A stretch of DNA of 64,000 nucleotides from NCBI GenBank assembly GCA_025331435.1, contig JAIWNI010000040.1:1-64000 (forward strand), given 5' to 3'. Source of the DNA: Choanephora cucurbitarum (taxonomy: Eukaryota > Mucoromycota > Mucoromycetes > Mucorales > Choanephoraceae). The notes beneath the pieces are model-generated. The model had not been told where the DNA came from. It saw only the letters and a program-made list of their open reading frames with translations, and searched no databases. Of the stretch, positions 12,529 through 24,600 are shown in pieces. Position 1 is the stretch's first letter, and each line of letters opens with the position of its first letter. Made by a program: the position numbers and the translations under genes.

Positions 12529-12642
12529 TAGAGTACTATTGTTTCTCTTTTATTAATTTCTTGACATTTTGCATATTAACTCTAAAAAAACCAAAAGTAT
12601 ACAGTACACCGAAAACAGTAGATTCGATTGCAAAAGCACTAG

Positions 12643-15600
12643 ATGTTCGAAAAAAGTGAAAAGTTCCCTGAAGGATGGTTTTTCATCAAAAATCACAGCA
12701 ATGGTTATGTCTTGATGGTTGACAATGAGTCACACGAGACTGGTGCACATGTTGTCCTTTCAAGCTTGCGCACAAAAGACTATAGCGCCCAGCTCTGGCG
12801 ATATGACCCTAGTGGCTATATTGTCAATAAGAAATCTGGCCAAGTAATGGATGTTGCAAAGGGTAAGTTGTAGTCCAAGTGCTACATAACGGAAACCAAT
12901 CCGAATGATAGCGGCCTTTCAAATAATCTTTACAGCTTGTAATATTAACTCCGTAATTTGCGCTAAACGTAGGTTCAGCAAAAGCTGGAGTCGATATCGT
13001 ACAGCAAATCCTGTCTCACGATGCAAAAGCCCAGAACAATTATCAGAAGTTTGGGCTCTCACCTCATGGTCATATATTCTTAACTCAAAAACCAGATTTG
13101 GTTCTTGGCATCAAGGAATCATTCTTCTCTCGTCGTGAGGGCTTGCATGTCCATCTTCAATTAGTAGACAAACGTCATCTTGATCGTAAGGAACAACGAT
13201 GGGACTTTGTTCTTCCTGTAGTTAAGGAAGTCCACGAACCATTAAAGAGAAGCATTAGTACCAAAAGCACTTCGTCTGCCAGCGTTAAAGTACCAGCTGT
13301 CATACAAATCAAGGACGACGGTAAGTCTTGCATACTCAAATCAAAAAAGTATCATTGAATAACCAAGCTTTCTTCTGTTGTTGTAGATACTCGATCAATT
13401 CACTCGAATGCCGAATCAACTAACTCTGGCATCGATCATAGCGAAGCTAACGCTGTCCCAATTGGATCATTCCCTGAGACAGCATTTTTCCTCAAGTCTG
13501 ATGTTGCTGGATTATACATCAGTGTGGAAAATGCATCATCAGTCTCTGCTGGAACTCAGCTCACACTTGAAAACATTCGTAAAAAGAATTATGACAGTCA
13601 AATCTGGACATATGATGCTAATACTCACCGGATTGTTAACAAGCACAGTGGCCTTGTACTAGGTGTATCTCATAACTCTATCAAAGATGGAGCTAGTATC
13701 GTCCAAGCTGCTTCATCTACTTCTAATGAAAAGACCCAGGCATGGATCATGTCCCCTGAAGGAGAAATAGCCTTAAAGCATGATTCTGGATATGTTATTG
13801 GTTTCAAAGAAAGTTGGTTTGGTAGTCGTGAAGGTGCACATCTTTATCTCCAAAAGAGAAACAAAAGTTCTGCTAATCAAAGATTCACCGTTGTCTTACC
13901 CGTTTTCAAGAAAAGCACTGAGACCAACGTAAAGACTGAAACTAGAGGCGTCTTTCCTGAAGGATGGTTTTTCGTTAAGAATCAGGCTCGTGGGCTTGTT
14001 CTTACTGTCCTTGAAACCGGCGTCATTAGTGCTGAAGTTGCTGCTTCAAAGCTTGACAAAGCTAACTACTCGCGTCAGCTTTGGAAATTTGATTCGGGAT
14101 TCATCGTCAACAAGGCTTCTGAAATGGTGCTAGATGTTCGTGGCGGTAAGTTTTTGAAAATTCGATAAAAAGTTTATTGAAGTTCTCACATATCTCAATG
14201 AAAGGCTCTTTGAAGTCTGGAGCAGGAATTTGTCAATACACTCGTAAAGAGAAGGATAATGAAAATCAACAATGGGCACTGACTCCAGAAGGCTCTATCT
14301 TCATTCAAGCCAACAAGAATCTTGTTTTGACAGTCAAAGAGAATGAAACTGTTCGATCCAAGCTTTACTTGTCTGAAAGAAAGCCTGGACACAAAGAGCA
14401 GTGTTGGAACTTTGTACTTCCTGTATTTAGAAAAAAGCAAAGTAGGTTACCAAATTAGGAAATAATGAAATGAATTATACTAATTCAACCAATATAGCTA
14501 CTACTGTCACAAAGACAACTATCCGTTACGCTGCCTATCCTGCTGGATGGTTTTTCATTCGCTCATACTGTGGTAACTCTACTACAGAGGCTCCTTTAGT
14601 TTTGACTAGTCATGAAAAGTCGATCACTTTGTCTTTGCTTGACAAAGAAAATTGGCATCAACAACTTTGGACATTTTCTTCAGGAAAACTAATCAATTAT
14701 GCTACCGATCTTGCTATTGATGTCAGCAGTAAGTAGCATCAGCTTTTTTTGAACTATGCTTCTAATATAACAAACATTAGCTTATGCTACAGGTGGACAA
14801 CTAATTCAAAGCAAGAGTACAAATCAAAAATGGTATATGACCACTGATGGATATCTCTTTTATGGATCTTCCGATGCAAAGCTTGCTTTGTTGGCTGAGA
14901 CTGAAGATGAAAAATGCCGCTTGTCTCTCTCTGAATTCAAGGCCTCTCAAGATTTCCGCTGGGGCTTACTGCTTCCTAAATTTGTTTACAGATCCGGTGT
15001 TCAAATACTCACTCATTGGTCCATCGCTTTTCTTAAGGAGTGGGGTCGTAATGGCACTAATACAAGTGAGACTAACACGCAGTCTGTTGCAGAATGGCCT
15101 GAGGGTGAATTCTATATTGGTGGTCCAGATAATCATGCTTTAGCTCCTGAAAAACTAGAAGATGGATCAAGACTTGTTATGAAGACACTGAGTATTGAGC
15201 AAAGCAAAGATTTCAGATGGACTGTTCGCGGAAACTATTTAGTACACTGTGCGACAGGTCTTATGATGCGAGTCAAAGGTAAGCTTTAACGCACTTGTGT
15301 AACAAGCCATATGTATTAACAGATTCAATCAGATAATTTCACTGAAGGTACACATCTCATTTTGAGTTCTGAATCAAAAGATGATATCCATCAACTATGG
15401 ACTTTAAGAATGAACGGATCAATTGTATCCAAAGCAAATGAACGATTTGGTTTGTCTTTTATTCAGTCGAATGATGCTTGGATTGTTCAGATTACTACAA
15501 CTCTGCATTACAGTTGGAGAATCCTTTATGGAAAATATGAAATGCAAAACAATCAGCAATCATCTCGTCTTATTGGCTTCCGAAGAGTTGTTTTGATTGC

Positions 15601-18600
15601 ATGTGCTTTCCATAATCGTGAGTATACAGTAGAACATTGACGCAAATTTATACTAATAATCTAATAGACGCTAATGTAGAGCGCAAGTTGGTAACTCATT
15701 CTTATGGTGTTTTTCCTAAAGGCTGGGTGTTTATCCGTTCGAAAATCGATAGTGGCCTTTATATCACTGTTTCCGATAAGAAGAAGGGTGCCAAATTAAT
15801 ATTGTCAAAGCTCGATTTCAAGAGCTTCAGGCGTCAATTGTGGAGATATCGCGAAGATGGTTGTATTGTGAACTTTGATACTGATTACGTTATTGACGTT
15901 GCTGGTGGCAAGCTCTTTTCCAATGCAAACATTATCCAATGGAGTCCTAAGTTTTTGCTACAGAGCCGCAAAAACCAAGTCTGGAGTCTTTCTACTGAAG
16001 GACATATTCACCCTCAATCAAACTCTAGCCTCGTTCTCAGCCCAAGTGATAGCAAGATTAAAGAAAACGTTGAGCTCAAACTCGTCAAATGCGACTCTGC
16101 AGCCCTTGGTTACCAACAATGGACCTTCGCTACTCCCGTATTTAGCTCATCTACTCATACAACATATGCTGCTCAACAGGCTCATAAGGATACTTTGACT
16201 CTCGAAAGAGTAGGTGACTCATGTTCAGTCGATGTTTCCAGCACCGAGCGTTACGAGCGTGTTAACAAGCGCATCATAATCAGACGCTGGGGTGTATTCC
16301 CTGACGGGTCTTTCTTCATCCGCTGTGCTTATGGTGACAAGCACATGGCTTTAACTGTCGAACAAAATGAAGCTGGTTCATATCAAGTCGTTATTCGCTC
16401 ATTGAACTTCAAAGAATACAAATGGCAACTTTGGACATTCAAGGACGGTCATTTGATTAATGAGCAAACTGGTTTGGTGCTTGATGCTCAGCCTTCAGAA
16501 GATACTGTGATTGAGGATGAGCAACCTCAAGTTTATCTCAAGCCTAAAGCATTGAACGTTGGTCAATTTTGGGACCTTGGTGTCGATGGAGAGATTCATT
16601 TGAGATCGAATGAAAAATTGGTTATTGGTGTGTCAAATGTCGGAGATGCTTCCAGAGAAGGTGCTAAGGTAGGTATAAGAAAAACTAGAATTGTGCGTAC
16701 TAATGTAGGTGCCAGGGAGTTGATCTCCTTGAAGTCTGAACAATGGCTACGTTGGACATTCACCAAGCCTGTATTCGGTAAGCGTATTATCACTACCACT
16801 ACCAAGGACGAAGCTACTTTGGAAATTGAGAAGACAGAGGATCAAACTGTTGTCGTTAAAGAACAAGATGAAGAAATTGACGATGACGAAGAAGAAGAAT
16901 CTAACGAACAAGAAGTCGATGACGGTGAAGAAAGTGAATATGAAATCCAAACGCCCACCCAAACTCCTTCTTCTTCCACAACTACATCCAATTCAGCCCC
17001 AGGCGTCTCTGTTGTTGTTGCTGGTGCAGCTATTAATGTTGCTGCAGGTGAAACAGTTAATGTTATTTCAAGGTCTAAAGAAACAGAAAAAGAGTCTACT
17101 ATTGCACAAGTTACAGCCCTTGATTCTGAAGTTAAAACAGATATAATCGCCATTGTAGAAGCATTAGCTAAATCTGAAAGTAGCTACAGTGAACCTGCTA
17201 GTCCTATCATCAGTCCAAAGATCTCACCTCAAAAATCAACTTCTTCTAAATCCCAACGCCTTCATCGCAAGGACTCGTTCCAACTGGAAGAAGATTATGT
17301 ACCAACCGGTTTCGAAAAAATTGCTCGTTTTAAAACTCACCATGGTAACTTCCCTAATGGCTACTTCTTCATTAAAAATTCCTTGCATGGTTTTGTCTTG
17401 GGTGTTGTTGGTGATGTAAAGGATGGTGCTTACTTGGCTCTGACAAGAATGAAGTCATCAGATTATGCCGATCAACTTTGGTCTTACAGAAACGAACGAT
17501 TGGTCAACCTCAAGGGTGACTCTTTAGTACTTGATGCTGCAAAGGCAGATTTGGTTGCAGGAGAAAGAGTTCATCTTTCCATTCCAAATTCATTCAATCA
17601 AGAAGACGAAGATCAAACTTGGGAACATAATCCTGAAGGATTTATTCATTTGAAGTCAAGAAGTTCATTTGTTCTTTCATTAAAAGAAACCAAGCGCTCC
17701 GATAAACTTAATCAAATCGATGTCTTTGTTCAAGAAGCTAAGAGCCTGGTCAAGAAACAAGCTCGTCCCGAACAACACTGGGAGGTCCTGATTCCTGCTT
17801 TAATTCCTGTTAGTCAAGGCGAATCAGGTGTCAAGATTGTAGAGTCCGGAAAAGTCGATAAGATTACCAGTTCAGCTTCAGCTATCGTGACCTACAAGTG
17901 GCTAAAAGAAACTTATTGTCACAAGATTACTGTTGAAGACCAATGGCCGGAAACTCAAGGCTGGTTCTTTATTCGCTATGGTACTGAAAAGCATTTCATT
18001 GCATCTGGCGAAACTGCGCAGAGCCAAGTTGGTGTTTATGAGCTTTCAGAGAACATAGATCACAGAAGATTCTTATGGGCTGTTATTGATAATTACTTGA
18101 TTAACTACAAATACATGCTTCGTCTTATCTTAAACACATGTAAGTAGTTGCATTGATTTCTTTATGTAAAAAAACTAACACCATTAATGTAGCACAAAAA
18201 TGGGTCTTGTCTAGCTCTCGCAATACACTCAACCAAAAGTTTCACATTTCCACAAATGGCTCAATCTCAATCCGTACATCCAAAACAATCTATTATATGC
18301 GCCTTATTCGTACAAATTCTAAATCTTATGATTTGAGTGTTACTTCGGACACTGATTGCCTAGAGGCTCATGGATTTGAAATTCATATTCCTGTTATTTC
18401 TGATGTTGAGTATCAGAAAGATGCTGTTACAGCATTTACTTCTGCCAACAGATGGATCTGTAAGCAAAAATCTGATTGGAGTACGTTAAACATTGCCACT
18501 AGTCGCAGAGGTGTATTCCCTCCCTCTACATGGTTCTTTATGAAGGTCGTTAGTGAAGGCTCCGACAATTTGGTCCTCTCTACTCAACCAGAAACCTCTC

Positions 18601-21600
18601 AGCTGGTTTTGAAGAAACTTGACTTCCAATCCTTCCGAAACCAACTGTGGACTTTCAACAATGGTTTGCTGATTAATTACGGTAGCAAGCTAGTCATTGA
18701 TGTCGAAGGTATGTACTAATAATTACTAAATTTGCTATAAAGACATCTAATACATCATCACAATAGGCAACGTTTCTGCATCATCCAAGATCGTTCATAA
18801 AGCCGAAGCAGGTGTCAGCACTCAAAAGTGGTTCTTGACTACTGATGGACACATAGAACTTGATAGTCATGACTATTTCACAATTGGTACAAAGAAAATT
18901 GCTGATGGTGCTGAAGTCTTGCTGGGATCAACTAAAAACTTTGGTTCTGTCAAGTCTATTCATTGGAAGTTCTCTACACCTATCTTTGGCAAGAAGACTA
19001 CCTCTGGTTCTACCGTATCAACTGACTTAGGTTTGACTAAGGCTCTGGAGGATGGTGCTGTTATATCTGGTACCAAAGATGTTGTATCAAGTGATGGCAT
19101 ATCTCAATTGGTATCTACTCCATTCACTAAGCACTATATTGTCATTTGTCGTGACATCTATTTGATTGTAAACTGGTGGAAGATTGTTTTTGCTCGCCGT
19201 CTAATCCTATGTCAAACAAAACAAGAATACCTAGATGTATCTGAAGAATACCGTAGAATTCTTCGTTCTCGTCTCGTTCGCTATGTTGAGATTCATGGTA
19301 GCGCTTTAACTGCCGGCGATCGTCTTGGTTTAGAACATATTATTGAAAAGACACAAGGAATTTTGGAAGAGCAAGTGTTTGAGAAGATTAAAGAGCTACC
19401 TGAAAATAACAAACAAATCGATGCAAATCAACTCAATTTATCTAAACTTGTGTCAAACGCTTCTAACACTATTGAGGAAGAATTCAAAGGTGCTGTCAAA
19501 GAGGCTGGGTTCGATTTCAGTGATTTCGAAAACGTATCAAACCAGTCTCCTTCAGCTGATAAGCAACCCACGGGACCTGAACAGATCAACAGCCTACTGG
19601 TAGTAGTTGATAGTGTATATGTAACTGTTCGCTACTGGTTCAAGACTCTGCATCATCGTGTTGAAATGGCTTCTAAGGATGGAGCTTCGAAAGAAGATAT
19701 TTCTAAAATCATCAAAGAATCCAGTAATGAAGTTCAAGAAAAGCTTTCACAATTGAAGGTGTCTGCCAACAACACTATAACCCACAGTATTTCATTTGAC
19801 GATGAGCAAAAAAACCGAGTCAAGCAAGCAGTAATGTCAACAATTGATGATTCAAAGCAGAAGGTAGAACAGTTTGCCGAACAGCATGCTAGAGTCTCCA
19901 TAGACTCTAAGGACAAATGGCAAAAGACAACAGCAAAAGTTAGCGACGCTCTCTCTTCCAAGGTTGAAGAAACTAAAGTTATCATTCAAGACACTATTAC
20001 GGATGTTGTTGAAGAAGAGAAAGCTATTACTCTTGGTGAAGAAGACGTAGAGGCTTCCAAAATAGAGGTTGTCACCTCGTTGGCAGAATCTAAAACGCAT
20101 ATCAGCACTTGGTTCAACAATATCGAAAAAGAAATTCATTGGACACTTTCTCTACCAAGCGATCATAACAGGGAGGATCTCATTACTATCATTGATGCTG
20201 CAGAGCTTGAAATATCATCCTTGATTGATGAAGATATGATGGAGCTTTCAGTGATCTCTAATAACTTGACGTATCTTTCCAAGACAGAATGTCAGCGCAT
20301 GATAACACATTATATCAATATGAAAGCATATATTATAGCTTATATCCGAAACATCAAAAAGTCTGTCCAAGACACTGATGTTGAAAAACTTCAGGCTACC
20401 GCAATTCATTTCTTTGATGAAGAAGAACAAAGCATCGTATTCTCATACATTGACCAAGTTTTGAAAACAGCACGTATCAATATGGACTCTGACAACGGCA
20501 AGGAACATGCAAGTGTCAATATAATAGTACAAGACCAAAAAGATTCAGCTCCTAAGGTACCTCATCAGCAAGGAGAACAAAACAAATGGCTAGAAACATC
20601 TTCAAGAACAAAAGATTCGCACCCTGTACATCACGTTGAAACCAAAAACAGTGAGCAGAGCCAATTGAAGATTGACGACATAACAGTGCGTATCGACAGT
20701 CCGATTAAAGCAAAGAACACAAGCACAACTGATAAGCAAACAAACGCGAAAGTGAAGTCGTCTGTTGAAGAAGTTGAGACTGACAAGGTCACTGTTGTTG
20801 TTGGTGCTGAAAAGGATGCTGTCATCGAAGAAGTCGAGACCAGCACTAGTACTACTACTGGCAAGCCTGAGCAAGTTGTTGGCATTGTTGTTGACAAGAA
20901 GGATACCAGCAAGGTTGACGTTATTGCCAAGGATAATGACAAGATCGATGTTGTTGTTGGTGAAAAGGACACTGTCACTGAACAAGTTGACACCACCACT
21001 ACTACTACCACCACTGTTGTATCCGACACTGTTGACGTTATTGTTGACAAGAAGGATACTGACAAGGTTGACGTTATTGTTGACAAGAAGCACACTGGAA
21101 AGCCCACCAAGCCCACCAAGTCTGACACTGTCACTGAAACTGTCAAGGTAGGTGCTGTCGGCGTTGCTGCTGGTGTTGTTGCTGGCGTTATTGCTGGTGT
21201 CACTGCTGGCTCCGATACTTCTGCTGATAAGAAGGACCAGATCAAGAAGGTCACCGTTGTCTCTGAAGACAAGAAGACTGATATCGTTGCTATTGCTGGT
21301 GAGCAAGTCGTTGGCGAAGCTGATATTGGCTACATCACTGTTGTTGAAGGTGACAAGAAGGTTCCTGTCTCTAAGGGCACTGAATCATGTAAGTGTTTAT
21401 TTCAGCTTATTTAGTTGCATACATAGATAGCTGACCATTTTCTTCTTTTTCTTTTCTTTTCTTTTTCTTTTCTAGTCGCTACTGAAGTCTTTGACAACTA
21501 TGAAAAGGCTACAGAAACTGCTCACGGCTGGTACATTACCTTTGTTGACAAGGTCTCTTCCTTGATCCAAGGTGGTGAGAAGCCTGAAAAGGTCAGCGCT

Positions 21601-24600
21601 GTCATTGCTGAAGAAGAAGCCAAGTTGCAAGTCATTCTCGATGAATCTAAGCAAAAATTGACTGCTTCTGAATCTACTGTTGTCTCTGCCAACACTGATG
21701 AACTCGTCACTTTCTATGACAAGCTCCACGATGCCATCCAAACCCAAGTTACCACTGTCAAGACCACTGTTCAAGACAAGTTCACTGAAGGTGGCGATGC
21801 TATCACCAAGGTTGATTTCACTAGCACCAAGGATGACTTCCAAAAGGTTGTCGGCAAGAAGCTCACTGAAGCCAAGACTGATGTGATTGAGACTGTCAAG
21901 ACCGGTGCTCTCAAGGGTACTGAGTCTGTTACTGTTGACGTCGTCGTTGAAGAAGTTGAGACTGACAAGGTCACTGTTGTTGTTGGTGCTGAAAAGGATG
22001 CTGTCATCGAAGAAGTCGAGACCAGCACTAGTACTACTACTGGCAAGCCTGAGCAAGTTGTTGGCATTGTTGTTGACAAGAAGGATACCAGCAAGGTTGA
22101 CGTTATTGCCAAGGATAATGACAAGATCGATGTTGTTGTTGGTGAAAAGGACACTGTCACTGAACAAGTTGACACCACCACTACTACTACCACCACTGTT
22201 GTATCCGACACTGTTGACGTTATTGTTGACAAGAAGGATACTGACAAGGTTGACGTTATTGTTGACAAGAAGCACACTGGAAAGCCCACCAAGCCCACCA
22301 AGTCTGACACTGTCACTGAAACTGTCAAGGTAGGTGCTGTCGGCGTTGCTGCTGGTGTTGTTGCTGGCGTTATTGCTGGTGTCACTGCTGGCTCCGATAC
22401 TTCTGCTGATAAGAAGGACCAGATCAAGAAGGTCACCGTTGTCTCTGAAGACAAGAAGACTGATATCGTTGCTATTGCTGGTGAGCAAGTCGTTGGCGAA
22501 GCTGATATTGGCTACATCACTGTTGTTGAAGGTGACAAGAAGGTTCCTGTCTCTAAGGGCACTGAATCATGTAAGTGTTTATTTCAGCTTATTTAGTTGC
22601 ATACATAGATAGCTGACCATTTTCTTCTTTTTCTTTTCTTTTCTTTTTCTTTTCTAGTCGCTACTGAAGTCTTTGACAACTATGAAAAGGCTACAGAAAC
22701 TGCTCACGGCTGGTACATTACCTTTGTTGACAAGGTCTCTTCCTTGATCCAAGGTGGTGAGAAGCCTGAAAAGGTCAGCGCTGTCATTGCTGAAGAAGAA
22801 GCCAAGTTGCAAGTCATTCTCGATGAATCTAAGCAAAAATTGACTGCTTCTGAATCTACTGTTGTCTCTGCCAACACTGATGAACTCGTCACTTTCTATG
22901 ACAAGCTCCACGATGCCATCCAAACCCAAGTTACCACTGTCAAGACCACTGTTCAAGACAAGTTCACTGAAGGTGGCGATGCTATCACCAAGGTTGATTT
23001 CACTAGCACCAAGGATGACTTCCAAAAGGTTGTCGGCAAGAAGCTCACTGAAGCCAAGACTGATGTGATTGAGACTGTCAAGACCGGTGCTCTCAAGGGT
23101 ACTGAGTCTGTTACTGTTGACGTCGTCGTTGAAGAAGTTGAGACTGACAAGGTCACTGTTGTTGTTGGTGCTGAAAAGGATGCTGTCATCGAAGAAGTCG
23201 AGACCAGCACTAGTACTACTACTGGCAAGCCTGAGCAAGTTGTTGGCATTGTTGTTGACAAGAAGGATACCAGCAAGGTTGACGTTATTGCCAAGGATAA
23301 TGACAAGATCGATGTTGTTGTTGGTGAAAAGGACACTGTCACTGAACAAGTTGACACCACCACTACTACTACCACCACTGTTGTATCCGACACTGTTGAC
23401 GTTATTGTTGACAAGAAGGATACTGACAAGGTTGACGTTATTGTTGACAAGAAGCACACTGGAAAGCCCACCAAGCCCACCAAGTCTGACACTGTCACTG
23501 AAACTGTCAAGGTAGGTGCTGTCGGCGTTGCTGCTGGTGTTGTTGCTGGCGTTATTGCTGGTGTCACTGCTGGCTCCGATACTTCTGCTGATAAGAAGGA
23601 CCAGATCAAGAAGGTCACCGTTGTCTCTGAAGACAAGAAGACTGATATCGTTGCTATTGCTGGTGAGCAAGTCGTTGGCGAAGCTGATATTGGCTACATC
23701 ACTGTTGTTGAAGGTGACAAGAAGGTTCCTGTCTCTAAGGGCACTGAATCATGTAAGTGTTTATTTCAGCTTATTTAGTTGCATACATAGATAGCTGACC
23801 ATTTTCTTCTTTTTCTTTTCTTTTCTTTTTCTTTTCTAGTCGCTACTGAAGTCTTTGACAACTATGAAAAGGCTACAGAAACTGCTCACGGCTGGTACAT
23901 TACCTTTGTTGACAAGGTCTCTTCCTTGATCCAAGGTGGTGAGAAGCCTGAAAAGGTCAGCGCTGTCATTGCTGAAGAAGAAGCCAAGTTGCAAGTCATT
24001 CTCGATGAATCTAAGCAAAAATTGACTGCTTCTGAATCTACTGTTGTCTCTGCCAACACTGATGAACTCGTCACTTTCTATGACAAGCTCCACGATGCCA
24101 TCCAAACCCAAGTTACCACTGTCAAGACCACTGTTCAAGACAAGTTCACTGAAGGTGGCGATGCTATCACCAAGGTTGATTTCACTAGCACCAAGGATGA
24201 CTTCCAAAAGGTTGTCGGCAAGAAGCTCACTGAAGCCAAGACTGATGTGATTGAGACTGTCAAGACCGGTGCTCTCAAGGGTACTGAGTCTGTTACTGTT
24301 GACGTCGTCGTTGAAGAAGTTGAGACTGACAAGGTCACTGTTGTTGTTGGTGCTGAAAAGGATGCTGTCATCGAAGAAGTCGAGACCAGCACTAGTACTA
24401 CTACTGGCAAGCCTGAGCAAGTTGTTGGCATTGTTGTTGACAAGAAGGATACCAGCAAGGTTGACGTTATTGCCAAGGATAATGACAAGATCGATGTTGT
24501 TGTTGGTGAAAAGGACACTGTCACTGAACAAGTTGACACCACCACTACTACTACCACCACTGTTGTATCCGACACTGTTGACGTTATTGTTGACAAGAAG

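Noticed and set aside
16596..17419. Secondary frames on both strands over trefoil exon 8
   Set aside because: Shadows of the 836-codon exon, whose frame carries the trefoil motifs.
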